From Anaerolineae bacterium (lineage in GTDB: Bacteria; Chloroflexota; Anaerolineae; 4572-78; J111), in contig JAHDWA010000011.1 of NCBI GenBank assembly GCA_023382535.1, forward strand, positions 158,348 to 222,347: a stretch of DNA of 64,000 nt. The letters run 5' to 3'. Shown in pieces: positions 51,077-59,779 of the stretch (position 1 is the first letter of the stretch; every line of letters starts with the position of its first letter). A program made the position numbers and the translations under genes. The notes beneath the pieces are model-generated. The model was not told the origin of the DNA, did not search any database, and saw only the letters and a program-made list of their open reading frames with translations.

Positions 51077-53584
51077 GTGGAGCAACAACACGTGTTTTCC
51101 GATCCAATTGTTTTACCGAGCCAGGCTATTTTCCCGTTGGGTATCGCCGTCGCCTACCTGGCTCTGTGTCTTTACATGCTGTCCAGCCGCAAGCCGGACA
51201 GCCCGATTGACCGTCTTTTTCTGGCTTATCTCCTGCTGACAGTTCTGTGGAATCTTGATCTGGTTGTCATTTTAAGTAACGTCCCGCCACTGTTGCCAGG
51301 GTTAAGCTGGTCCCACCTGATCTCTTACCTGCTGATCCTTTTGAGCGTCACCTACTGGACCTTTGCCCGTGCTTTTCTGCAAAATTTCTGGCAGACCGTC
51401 TGGGCCTGGGTAGGAGCAGGAATTGGCCTGCTGCTGGTCACAGCCCTGAACATGAACTGGCTGGTCTTGTCACCCGAGTTGTTTACCTGGAGCAACGGCT
51501 GGGTCAATCCCGATAATGCCGCCTTTGTGCTGAGCGTGGTCTTGTGGCTGTTTTTTATGACTTTGGCGGCGTATAACGGCCTCGTTCAAGCGATCAGCAC
51601 GCCAAGCCCGGCGCACAAAAACCGTATTGCCTACCTGATTCTATCTACGCTGCTGCTGGTTGCCGGCTACGGCTTGTATCTAACCCTGCTGGAACCGTTC
51701 TGGACAACAGGCTTGATTATTATCGGGGTTGGTGGGGTGCTGGCGACTTATACGGTCATGGTCGAAAACCTGCTAGACCTGGGCACCGTGACACGCTGGG
51801 TCATGAGCGGTTTAATCCTCACAGTCGTCACCGTTTCGGTTTACCTGATAGGGATTTACCTGGTCGAGAGGTTTTTGGGCGATTTTTGGGCCCAAACTTT
51901 TGCCAGTTACCTGGATAAATCCCTGGCTGTGGCCGTAGTCACCGCCCTGTTCTTAACCGTTGTTTATTCGCCTATCCGCCAGGTCAGCCAATACCTGACC
52001 AATCGGCTGCTTTTCGGTCAGCATTACGACTACCAGGAGGTTATCCAGAAATACACCCACCTTATCAGCAACCGGCTCTACCTGGGTGAATTGGCCACCG
52101 TAGCCATGGGCTACATCAACCAGGTGTTGGGGGTCAATCGCAGCGCCCTGTTTATCCTCGACTCCGAGTCGGGCGAACAGCTCAATCTGCGGACCTTACC
52201 GGCTACTGGCACCAATGGCGTGCCCAAAACAATTAGCCTAAAAAAAGACACCCCTATTACTCGGCGGCTCACCGTCGAGCGGCGGCCGCTGGCCCAGTAC
52301 ACCATTGACATTTCACTGCAATTCAAGGGCGCCCCCGAGTATGACCGCCAGACCCTCAGGGCGCTCAACTACGAGTGGTTCATTCCCATTTTGAAAAAGG
52401 AACAACTGATCGGTATTTTTGCACTCGGTCCCAAAAAATCGGGCCGGCCCTACACCCACCAAGATATGCGTCTGCTGAACACCCTGGCCGATCAAATTGC
52501 CCTGGCCCTCGAAAATGCGACTCTTTTTGACGGCATGCAGCGCAACCTGGCCGAAATCACCCAGATGAAAAATCTGATGGCGAACGTGTTCGACAGTATG
52601 GACAACGGGGTGATTACGATGGACATCCTCGGCAAAATTACCCTTTATAACCGGGCAGCGGAGGCGATTCTGGCCGTGCCTTCGGAGCAATGTGTCGGCT
52701 TGCCCTACAGCGAAGTTCTGACCCCGCTCAATAACACCATTTTCCCCAACCTTATCGCCAATGTAGCCCGGCGCGAAAATCATTACACCGATTATGAGAT
52801 CATCTCCGATTTGCCGGGCCGGGGTCGCGTCAATCTTAGCTTAAACCTGGCTCCCTTGAAAGATGCGCAGGATCAGACCCAGGGCGTCACGATTGTAGTG
52901 GACGATGTGACCGAGACGAAACGTCTGCGGGCCGTCCACGATATGTTCCGGCGCTATGTATCGCCGGCGGTGGTGGACCGGCTGCCGTCCAATCCGATTG
53001 ATCTGCAATTGGGCGGTCATCGCCAGGAAGTCAGCATCCTGTTTGCCGATATTCGCGGCTTTACCGCCTTCAGCGAAAAGCTGACCCCTGAAGAGTTGGT
53101 GGATACCCTGAACGAATATCTCTCGATGGCGGCCGGGTCTATCTTGATGTTTGAGGGCATGCTGGACAAATTTATCGGCGATGCGGTGATGGGGATTTTT
53201 AATGCGCCGCTGGAACAACCCGACCATGTCATGCGGGCGGTTCGGGCCGCGGCAGCTATGCAGCGGGTAATTACCGATTATCACAAAAATATCGGCGAGG
53301 AACGTAGTCTCACTTTTGGGGTGGGGATTCATATGGGTGAGGCTGTCGTGGGCAATGTGGGCATGTCGGACCGGATGGATTACACGGCCATCGGCGACAC
53401 CGTCAACGTGGCCAAACGAATCCAGGAAAACGCGCCGGGCGGCAAAATACTCATGAGTGAAGCCGTGTACCAGATGGTTAAAAACTCGGTTCAGGCTGTC
53501 TTCTATCAAGAAATGCCGCTGCGGGGCCGCGAGCAAACGGTCAAGACCTACGAGCTGCTTTACGCCGACGCCGGTTATTGTTGA
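51077..53584 (+). CDS. Membrane class III nucleotide cyclase with GAF and PAS domains
   Basis: 835 residues from GTG 51077. About nine hydrophobic segments fill residues 15-300, a 7TM-like sensor input. Then come a GAF-like domain (about 335-490), a PAS domain (about 500-620: NVFDSMDNGVITMDILGKITLYNRAAE) and the cyclase (about 640-830). Metal-binding Asp are in ILFADIRGF and IGDAVMG; the adenine-specifying Lys is in DKFIGD and Thr in DYTAIGDTVNVAKR. A cAMP product is likely. It ends 10 nt inside the convergent GntR gene. Ligand unknown. Confidence 0.9.
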   Translation: MEQQHVFSDPIVLPSQAIFPLGIAVAYLALCLYMLSSRKPDSPIDRLFLAYLLLTVLWNLDLVVILSNVPPLLPGLSWSHLISYLLILLSVTYWTFARAFLQNFWQTVWAWVGAGIGLLLVTALNMNWLVLSPELFTWSNGWVNPDNAAFVLSVVLWLFFMTLAAYNGLVQAISTPSPAHKNRIAYLILSTLLLVAGYGLYLTLLEPFWTTGLIIIGVGGVLATYTVMVENLLDLGTVTRWVMSGLILTVVTVSVYLIGIYLVERFLGDFWAQTFASYLDKSLAVAVVTALFLTVVYSPIRQVSQYLTNRLLFGQHYDYQEVIQKYTHLISNRLYLGELATVAMGYINQVLGVNRSALFILDSESGEQLNLRTLPATGTNGVPKTISLKKDTPITRRLTVERRPLAQYTIDISLQFKGAPEYDRQTLRALNYEWFIPILKKEQLIGIFALGPKKSGRPYTHQDMRLLNTLADQIALALENATLFDGMQRNLAEITQMKNLMANVFDSMDNGVITMDILGKITLYNRAAEAILAVPSEQCVGLPYSEVLTPLNNTIFPNLIANVARRENHYTDYEIISDLPGRGRVNLSLNLAPLKDAQDQTQGVTIVVDDVTETKRLRAVHDMFRRYVSPAVVDRLPSNPIDLQLGGHRQEVSILFADIRGFTAFSEKLTPEELVDTLNEYLSMAAGSILMFEGMLDKFIGDAVMGIFNAPLEQPDHVMRAVRAAAAMQRVITDYHKNIGEERSLTFGVGIHMGEAVVGNVGMSDRMDYTAIGDTVNVAKRIQENAPGGKILMSEAVYQMVKNSVQAVFYQEMPLRGREQTVKTYELLYADAGYC

Positions 53585-54390
53585 TAGTTTTGCGCCAGCG
53601 GAATCAGCGGAATTTCGCCTACCGGTGTCTGGCGCATGGCCTCGACCGCTTCGGGCGGCAAACGCATCAGCCGGGCCGTGATCGCCCGGGCCTGGTCCGG
53701 GTCTTTGGCTGCCAGAGTCTCCCCCAACTTTTGCCAGAAGGCAGTTTCTATGTTGACCGCTATTTCCGGCGCAGCCGGCTCATCATCGCGCCAATTACGG
53801 AAATTGCGCAGTTTGAGCAGCGGTCGAGCCAACTGCTGCAATACCTGGTTGTGTGTGGCTGCAAAAACGGCCTGCATGACGACCTGATAGGCCAGGCGTA
53901 ATTGCTCTAACTCCATAGCCGGTGTGGCTTCTTGACCTCCCCGGCGGGCCTGATGTGCGGCAAACTCGGCCAGGTAAACGTCAATCAAGCGCCGAATCTC
54001 GGCGATCTCTGCCTCAGTAGCCGCCGTCGCTGCGAGCGCCACCACCTCCGGCAAAAGGATCTGCTCAAACTGCTCGACATCCCAGACCGTGGCCCCGGCC
54101 CGGCGCAGCGCCAGCAGCAGCGCCTCGCCAAACGCCTCGTTCTGGGGCGGCGTGACAAAGACGCCCGCTCCCTGCCTGACCTCGACCAGGCCCTGGGCCA
54201 TTAAAATGCGGGTCGCATCACGCACCACGGCCCGGCTGACCCCGAACTGCACGGCCAGTTCCGGCTCGGTGGGCAGGGCCGCCCCGCTCTCCAGTTCACC
54301 GGACAGGATGAGAGCCTGGATGGTTCCGGCCATTTGCTCGGCCAGGGTTTGCTTTTTAATGGGTTTCGAAGATAAGGTTTTTTTGGCCAT
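53575..54390 (-). CDS. GntR-family regulator (FadR-type)
   Basis: 271 residues from ATG 54390; an ATG at 54411 adds seven residues and no clear ribosome-binding site decides. Winged helix at about 15-80 (LAVQFGVSRAVVRDATRILMAQGLVEVRQGAGVFV), then an all-helical FCD-type ligand domain. It overlaps the end of the MFS gene upstream by about 35 nt, so the two are coupled. The palindrome at 55659-55679 on the shared promoter is its probable site; the effector is probably an organic acid or the MFS substrate. Confidence 0.88.
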   Translation of the reverse strand: MAKKTLSSKPIKKQTLAEQMAGTIQALILSGELESGAALPTEPELAVQFGVSRAVVRDATRILMAQGLVEVRQGAGVFVTPPQNEAFGEALLLALRRAGATVWDVEQFEQILLPEVVALAATAATEAEIAEIRRLIDVYLAEFAAHQARRGGQEATPAMELEQLRLAYQVVMQAVFAATHNQVLQQLARPLLKLRNFRNWRDDEPAAPEIAVNIETAFWQKLGETLAAKDPDQARAITARLMRLPPEAVEAMRQTPVGEIPLIPLAQNYQQ

Positions 54391-55633
54391 TATTTTCCCG
54401 CCGGCGTGCATCCACTTGCAGATATAAGCCCAATGATACCACCAAAACCAAGCCGCTAGTAATCCAGGCGGCGCTCATCGAAACCTGCTCCGCCACATAC
54501 CCCAGCCCCACGCTGCCAATAATACAGCCCACGTATCCGGCCAGCGACTCGATGGACAGCATCGAGGAGCGCTGCGCCGCCGGAATTTCGCGGTTCAGCA
54601 GGGTGCTGTGCGGCGAATTAATGATCCCCATGTTCAGATAGACCAGCCAAAAGAGGAAAGCGGCGGGTAGGGCGCGCGTCTGGCAGGCCAGCGCGATCAG
54701 GGTCAGGCCGCGCACCCCCTGAAAGAGGGCGCAGACCAACCCGTAACGCCGGTTCAGCAGCCGGCTTAAAGGGGTGGCCAGCAGATTCCCAGCCATGCCG
54801 ATCATGAAATTTCCCCCCATAACCAGGCCAAAAAAGAGGGTCGAGGCTTCAGCGCCGCCCATGAGGCCGGCAAAGAAAGGCTGCCACAACGTCTCCAGGC
54901 TGATGAGCGCCAGGCCACTCACCGCTGTAGCTGCCAGGAGACGAAAGAGGGTAGGATTGCTCCAGCTTTGGGCAAAGGCGGTCTGCAGGGTGGGCCAGGT
55001 CTGGGCCAGGCGCTGCCCCCAACTCCCGCAGGTTGCCCGCCGCTCCTCTTTGAGCAGCAAGAGTGTAGCGATCAACGTGATAAAGTGGAACAGCGCCGCC
55101 AGCAGCACCGGCAGCGCCAACGGAGTCAGTACAGCAGTGCCATCGGGGGGCAGGTCTTGAAAAAGGTAAGGGATGAAACTACCCAGCAGGGTCGCGCTGC
55201 CCAATGCCAGCAAAGAAAAGGTGCCTGCCCTGGCCAGGTCGGGCTGCAAGTCAGCTTCGGGATCGGCGGCCTGAACGGCATCAATGAACCAGGCATCCAG
55301 CGCGCCGGAAGAGAGCGCCCGGCCCACCCCGTTGAGCAGGGAAGCCAGCAGGAAAACCGGCAAGGAAAAGGCCAGCAAAAAGATCAGGCTGGCCAGGCTC
55401 AGGCAGGCATAAGCCAGGGCGGCGACCCGTTTGCGGCCCATCGTATCGGCCAGGCCGCCGGTAGGGACCTCCAGCAGGACGATGGTCAGCGAGTAGCTAC
55501 CCATTAACAGTCCCATTTCAAACAAGCTCAAGCCCCGCGCCTGGGCCAGCAGGACATTCAGGGCCATGGGCAGCGCCGTCGCAAACCAGAATAAAGAAAG
55601 AATGAGATAATACGTGCGGCGAATAGTTTTCAA
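54356..55633 (-). CDS. MFS transporter, first gene of the GntR operon
   Basis: 425 residues, about 12 membrane segments. The MFS loop GGLADTMGRKRV is intact between helices 2 and 3. The start is TTG 55633 (MKTIRRTYYLIL); a Met further in is possible. Substrate unknown. The gene lies under a strong promoter with an operator over its start point and shares its transcript with the GntR regulator. Confidence 0.87.
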   Translation of the reverse strand: MKTIRRTYYLILSLFWFATALPMALNVLLAQARGLSLFEMGLLMGSYSLTIVLLEVPTGGLADTMGRKRVAALAYACLSLASLIFLLAFSLPVFLLASLLNGVGRALSSGALDAWFIDAVQAADPEADLQPDLARAGTFSLLALGSATLLGSFIPYLFQDLPPDGTAVLTPLALPVLLAALFHFITLIATLLLLKEERRATCGSWGQRLAQTWPTLQTAFAQSWSNPTLFRLLAATAVSGLALISLETLWQPFFAGLMGGAEASTLFFGLVMGGNFMIGMAGNLLATPLSRLLNRRYGLVCALFQGVRGLTLIALACQTRALPAAFLFWLVYLNMGIINSPHSTLLNREIPAAQRSSMLSIESLAGYVGCIIGSVGLGYVAEQVSMSAAWITSGLVLVVSLGLYLQVDARRRENNGQKNLIFETH

Positions 55634-55658
55634 TTTATCTTCACTTCATAATGTCATC

Positions 55659-55679
55659 ATATGATATTATGAATCATAT
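55659..55679. promoter_or_regulatory. Operator for the MFS-GntR operon
   Basis: ATATGAT (55659-55665) and ATCATAT (55673-55679) are exact inverted repeats with a 7-nt centre. It overlaps the -10 edge and transcription start of the minus-strand promoter, the classical place for repression. Confidence 0.75.
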
Positions 55680-55706
55680 AATACTATAGAAGAATCAGTT
55701 TGTCAA
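55678..55706 (-). promoter_or_regulatory. Promoter of the MFS-GntR operon
   Basis: On the minus strand TTGACA (55706-55701), a 17-nt spacer and TATTAT (55683-55678). Confidence 0.8.
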
Positions 55707-55741
55707 GAGTGAACATAGCGATGAAATGAGCTTGGGGAATC

Positions 55742-55778
55742 CAAACAAAAAAGGTCTCCTGCTGGAGATGGAGACCTT
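55742..55778 (-). terminator. Intrinsic terminator of the DUF2236 gene
   Basis: AAGGTCTCC (55751-55759) and GGAGACCTT (55770-55778) form a perfect 9-bp stem; read on the minus strand it is followed by TTTTTTGTTTGG. Just beyond the DUF2236 stop at 55805. Confidence 0.88.
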
Positions 55779-55804
55779 CACTGCTGAAGGGAAACTTTAC
55801 ATTC

Positions 55805-56656
55805 TCAGGCCTTTAGGATTTTTTCGGTGAGCCGGCGAAACCGCCACTCAGCCAGCAGCGCATGGGGCCACACACATAAGACAGTTGGCAGCGTGGCCCG
55901 CAGCCGCCGAGACTGCCGGGCCAGCCAATACAATCGTTTCTCCCGGCGCTCGTCCCATGGAAAATTAAAATCGGCGCGCAGCCGGGCCGGCAGCAGGCCC
56001 AGGCCAATGAAACTGGCAATACGGATGGCCGGCCCCAGGGGAGGGGCGAAGATTGCTGCCGCCACCTCGCGGGCCGTATCGCCAACGGTCAGAGTGTCAC
56101 CGCTGAGCATACCTTCAACATAAGCGGTAAAATCACCATAGGTGGGTGGCATGACCTGAGCCGGAATGCCGAGCAATCGGCCCAATAGCTGGCTGTCACG
56201 ATAATAAGCTTCTTTTTCAGCCAGCGTTAGAGGCCGGACAAACAGGTCATGCACCAGCAGGATCGAGTCGATGAGCGTGGCCAGAACCCACATTTTCAGG
56301 TCGGGGTCATTGGCCCGGTAGGCGGTCTCGGCGGCAAACGGCCCAACCCCGACGGGCAGAACTCCCTCGACGGAACGATGACAGCGGTGAACCCGACCGA
56401 CCGCCTGGCGGGCCGTTTCAGCATGGCCAAACGTAGCGTCTACCATCATAAAAACGGTCCGGTATAGGCGTCCCAACGAGTCCCGCTTAAAGTTGCTGTG
56501 GCGGGCTACTCCGGCGGCGACCAGGGGATGGGCCAGCTCCAGCATCACCGCTCGTGCCCCGGCCAGAATGACCAGTCCCTCTTGATTCACGCGCCAAAAA
56601 GGATCATCCGGCGAAAAGTAGCCGTACCTCGTTGGCGCTGGCATAGGATAATTCAA
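55805..56656 (-). CDS. DUF2236 (MpaB/latex-clearing oxygenase-like) protein
   Basis: 283 residues from TTG 56656, with GAGAGG 6 nt upstream; an ATG four codons later is possible. Family stretches: FWRVNQEGLVILAGARAVMLELAHPLVAAGV, RLYRTVFMMVDATFG, VHRCHRSVEG, ANDPDLKMWVLATLIDS. DUF2236 includes rubber oxygenase Lcp and fungal MpaB, where conserved His bind haem; candidates here are H43, H91 and H94. Substrate unknown. Monocistronic with its own terminator. Confidence 0.85.
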   Translation of the reverse strand: MNYPMPAPTRYGYFSPDDPFWRVNQEGLVILAGARAVMLELAHPLVAAGVARHSNFKRDSLGRLYRTVFMMVDATFGHAETARQAVGRVHRCHRSVEGVLPVGVGPFAAETAYRANDPDLKMWVLATLIDSILLVHDLFVRPLTLAEKEAYYRDSQLLGRLLGIPAQVMPPTYGDFTAYVEGMLSGDTLTVGDTAREVAAAIFAPPLGPAIRIASFIGLGLLPARLRADFNFPWDERREKRLYWLARQSRRLRATLPTVLCVWPHALLAEWRFRRLTEKILKA

Positions 56657-56747
56657 GGTTAACCTCTCCGTGAGTGTTAGATTTCTAATCAGATTCTAGC
56701 AGGCGGTTAACCGAAATAAAAGGACGTTTCACGAACCTGAAGATTTT

Positions 56748-56809
56748 GGGAACTCATAGGAACTGGGGGAACTCATAGGGTAAGCTCCAATAAGTTCCTA
56801 TGAGTTCCC
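56748..56809. repeat. Perfect 17-bp inverted repeat overlapping the PAP2 gene end
   Basis: GGGAACTCATAGGAACT (56748-56764) is the exact complement of 56793-56809; the loop holds a third copy GGGAACTCATAGGG. The stop codon and last codons (GNS) of the PAP2-VanZ gene lie inside the right arm. Confidence 0.85.
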
Positions 56810-57715
56810 ACGAACTATTTTCTTAGGAGCGCAATCGCTAACTGCTCTTTCTTCCATCCTGGTCACTTTCGCCCTTAGCACGCTGCGGCTGAGCCACCAG
56901 AAAAAAAGCATCCCACTTAAGTCACTGAGCCAGTCCAGCCAGTCGGAAGTACGCAGCGGCGACCAGCTTTGGGCGATTTCCTCCGAGGTGGCTAGGGAGA
57001 GGGGGAGGAGAACGGCCAGCGGCAGCAAGCAGCGCCCCCAGCGGAGCGCACTCCCTTCCAGCCACAGATTCAGCCAGAAGACCACCAGCCCAAACAAAAC
57101 AAAGTGCAGGACTTTATCCGCCAGCGGCCACGCCAGGAGACTCCAGGGCAGCAGGTCGAGATAGGCCATCTGGGTGATGATAGTAACGATGGCCACCTGC
57201 GGCCAGAGCAGCCAGCGCAAGCGGCCCCGTGTGGGACTCAGAAGCAGGCCGTAGCTCGCTGCCCCCGCGCCAACGCCGAGAACCGCCCCGGCAAAAATGT
57301 CGGACGGGAAGTGGTAGCCCAAGTAGACCCGGCTGAGGGCGATAAGACTCGCTCCGGCCAGGCTTAGTCCCCACCAGCGTCTGCGCTGCCAGAATAAAGC
57401 CAACACCAGGGCCACGGCAAAGGCGACGGCGGCATGCCCGCTGGGATAGGAAGGGAAATTAGGCGTCGGGAACAGCAGCCGTACCTCGTCGGGGCGGGGG
57501 CGGAGAGCCAGGTATTGGAAGGTAAACGTCAGGGCCAGACTGGCCGCCATCGCAACCAGGATTGTCAGTCCGACTTTACGCTGCTGACTAAACAGCAAAA
57601 CGACGCCCAACCCGGCTAATAAGGCCAGCCCGCCATAGGTCAGGAAGAGCATGAGTCCATCCAAAACAGGGTGGGCCAGGGTTTGATTGAAAAAGGTGAG
57701 CAGGGTCAGGTCCAT
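56798..57715 (-). CDS. PAP2 phosphatase fused to a VanZ-like domain
   Basis: 305 residues, about nine membrane helices. The PAP2 lipid-phosphatase motifs are ALRPRPDE (KxxxxxxRP-like), YPSGHAAVAF (PSGH) and SRVYLGYHFPSD (SRxxxxxHxxxD). The C-terminal part (about 200-290) has DKVLHFVLFGLVVFWL and EEIAQSWSPLRTSDWLDWLSDLSG, typical of VanZ-like proteins. It probably removes phosphate from isoprenoid or phosphatidic lipids at the membrane; the VanZ role is unclear. The last residues derive from an inverted repeat. The upstream gene ends 10 nt away. Confidence 0.85.
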   Translation of the reverse strand: MDLTLLTFFNQTLAHPVLDGLMLFLTYGGLALLAGLGVVLLFSQQRKVGLTILVAMAASLALTFTFQYLALRPRPDEVRLLFPTPNFPSYPSGHAAVAFAVALVLALFWQRRRWWGLSLAGASLIALSRVYLGYHFPSDIFAGAVLGVGAGAASYGLLLSPTRGRLRWLLWPQVAIVTIITQMAYLDLLPWSLLAWPLADKVLHFVLFGLVVFWLNLWLEGSALRWGRCLLPLAVLLPLSLATSEEIAQSWSPLRTSDWLDWLSDLSGMLFFWWLSRSVLRAKVTRMEERAVSDCAPKKIVRGNS

Positions 57716-57724
57716 AAACCTATC

Positions 57725-58258
57725 TCAGTTAAGTTCTACTAATGAAACCACTTGGGGAGTCTGTTCCATCTCGGCGATGCGTAAGATGGTACTGCGACAC
57801 CACCACAACGGAACCAGGCCAAACACTCCAAATGAGCAGTCAAGCAACTGCCAGAAAAATGGAATCCCGCGAATTGGGCCACAAATTAACGCCAGCGGAA
57901 TAACTAACAGGCAGGCGATCATACCAAATTCCACCACCCAAATATTCCGCACCGGGTCCTTGAGCGGACCCCAAAAAGCAATGGCGATGACAATATGGGC
58001 AAAGGCCAGCCAATCAGTGCCGTAAGCCATAAAGGGATAACGGTGGTAGGTATCTTCCAGGCCCGCTTGCACAAAGGTGATCCAACGCGCCAGATCGGGC
58101 CACAACCCAGGCAGGGGCGAGTTGGGATGATTGACCAACTGCTTGAGCAAGTGGAGTTCCCACTCCAATGGAAATGCTGTCAGTCCGCTCAGCAGCAGGG
58201 CGACAATAAAGAGTAACAATAAGTTTCTGACTCTTCCCTTAAGGGCTTGGATGTTCAT
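57725..58258 (-). CDS. Four-helix membrane protein of unknown function
   Basis: 177 residues; hydrophobic segments near 13-30, 80-98, 108-128 and 133-153. Recognisable stretch GTDWLAFAHIVIAIAFWGPLKDPVRNIWVVEFG with charged residues in loops; conserved look but the family is not named to my knowledge. AGGAG is 12 nt before ATG. Probably in one transcript with PAP2-VanZ (10-nt gap) and perhaps the radical SAM gene (34-nt gap). Confidence 0.7.
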   Translation of the reverse strand: MNIQALKGRVRNLLLLFIVALLLSGLTAFPLEWELHLLKQLVNHPNSPLPGLWPDLARWITFVQAGLEDTYHRYPFMAYGTDWLAFAHIVIAIAFWGPLKDPVRNIWVVEFGMIACLLVIPLALICGPIRGIPFFWQLLDCSFGVFGLVPLWWCRSTILRIAEMEQTPQVVSLVELN

Positions 58259-58292
58259 TATGAGCTGCTCTCCTGATTAGAAATTGTAGTCT

Positions 58293-59729
58293 TTATACTA
58301 CTCCTTCTTGTTCCAGGTCCATAACCAGATTACCCGAAGAATTAATGGCGGCTGGCCGTTGAGGCAGATAACGCCCAAACCCGCTCAAAATGGCTTCTAA
58401 CGCCGGTAACATGCGGGTCACTCGTTTGGCCCGGATGACCCAATCCCACAATGGCTCGAACTTTTTCCAGCCCCCGGCATAAGCGACATGCCGCAGCCGG
58501 CCGGTCAGATCAGGCTTAGTTGCCGCCCCGGCCAAAATCGCACTCCAGCGGTAAAAGTCGCGATAGGCGCGCCAATAGCCGGCTTCCAGCGTCTCCGGCG
58601 TTAGTTTGGCCGGGCGGTAGACCACATGGCGGGTGTCGTACAAGTCCCAATTGCTGTGGAACAGGCGTCCCTGCGCGGCCATACGCTGGTACAGGGCCGT
58701 GCCGGGATAGGGTGTCAGAATGTGGAAAGTTGCCGTCTCAATCCCCTGGCTGACAGCCCAGGCGACGGTGCGCTCAAAAACCGACTCGTCGTCATCGTCC
58801 ATGCCAAAAACAAAGCTGCCGTTGATCATCACCCCCAGATCGTGCAAACGGCGAATGGCAGCGCTGTAATCCCGGTTCAAGTTCTGATACTTGTTCTGTT
58901 CACGCAGGTTGTTGGGGTTGAGGGTTTCAAAGCCGACAAACAGGCTGCGCAGGCCGGAGGCGACCGCCTTCTCCAGCAGGCCGGGTTTCAACACCGACTG
59001 CACCGTGCCCGCGGCCTGCCACAAGCGGCCCATGCCGGCCATGCCCTCGAACAGCGCGGCGGCAAAGCGAGCCTGCCCAAAAAGATGGTCGTCCAAAAAG
59101 TAGAGGTGACGGCCCGGCAGCCGCTCGATTTCGGCCAGGGCGGCATCTACGGTTTGGGTGTAGAAAGATTTACCGCCCTCGAAAAAAGCCTCTTTGTAGC
59201 AAAAATCGCAGGTGTGGGGACAGCCCCGTGAAACCACAATCGAGTTGGGCACCAGGTAAAGCTGACGCTTGATCAAATCCCGGCGGATCGGCGGCAGTCC
59301 GATCAGGGTGCGCAGTTGCGAGCGATAGACCCGGTCCGGCCGGCCCGCTCGAAAATCGGCCAGGAACTTAGGCCAGGTATCCTCGCCGGGGCCGAGGAAG
59401 ATAGTATCGGCATGCCGGGCCGCTTCCTCCGGCAGCGACGTGACATGCAGCCCGCCCAGGGCCACGTGGGCGCCTTTGCCCCGGTAGTGGTCGGCCAGTT
59501 CGTAAGCCCGGCGGGCCGAGGTGATGTAAACCTGGATGACAACCAAATCCGGCTCGTCGTCCAAAGCCAGGGTTTCGACATGCTCGTCTTGCAGGGTGAT
59601 TTCGTCCGCCTCATCAAGATAGCCGGCCAGAGTGGCCAGGCCCAGCGGCGGGAAAAGAGAATATTTGATGGGTCGCCAGAAGGGACTTTTGGCTTCGGTC
59701 AGAGCGGGCAGAATCATTTTTACTTTCAT
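58293..59729 (-). CDS. B12-binding-domain radical SAM protein A
   Basis: 478 residues. The N-terminus (1-135) is a Rossmann-like cobalamin-binding domain without the DxHxxG motif (LGGLHVTSLPEEAA, FLGPGED). Radical SAM cluster: C170-C174-C177 in RGCPHTCDFCYKEAF. SPASM not evident; a DUF4070/4080-type tail (about 385-478) may bind substrate. Members methylate or rearrange unactivated carbons of lipids and natural products. AGGAG precedes ATG by 7 nt. Paired with a second such gene 50 nt upstream; together they may modify one product. Confidence 0.88.
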   Translation of the reverse strand: MKVKMILPALTEAKSPFWRPIKYSLFPPLGLATLAGYLDEADEITLQDEHVETLALDDEPDLVVIQVYITSARRAYELADHYRGKGAHVALGGLHVTSLPEEAARHADTIFLGPGEDTWPKFLADFRAGRPDRVYRSQLRTLIGLPPIRRDLIKRQLYLVPNSIVVSRGCPHTCDFCYKEAFFEGGKSFYTQTVDAALAEIERLPGRHLYFLDDHLFGQARFAAALFEGMAGMGRLWQAAGTVQSVLKPGLLEKAVASGLRSLFVGFETLNPNNLREQNKYQNLNRDYSAAIRRLHDLGVMINGSFVFGMDDDDESVFERTVAWAVSQGIETATFHILTPYPGTALYQRMAAQGRLFHSNWDLYDTRHVVYRPAKLTPETLEAGYWRAYRDFYRWSAILAGAATKPDLTGRLRHVAYAGGWKKFEPLWDWVIRAKRVTRMLPALEAILSGFGRYLPQRPAAINSSGNLVMDLEQEGVV

Positions 59730-59779
59730 TGTTATTCTCCTAAAAATAGAGCTTGAAGATTAGAGCGGGAGTTTAATCT

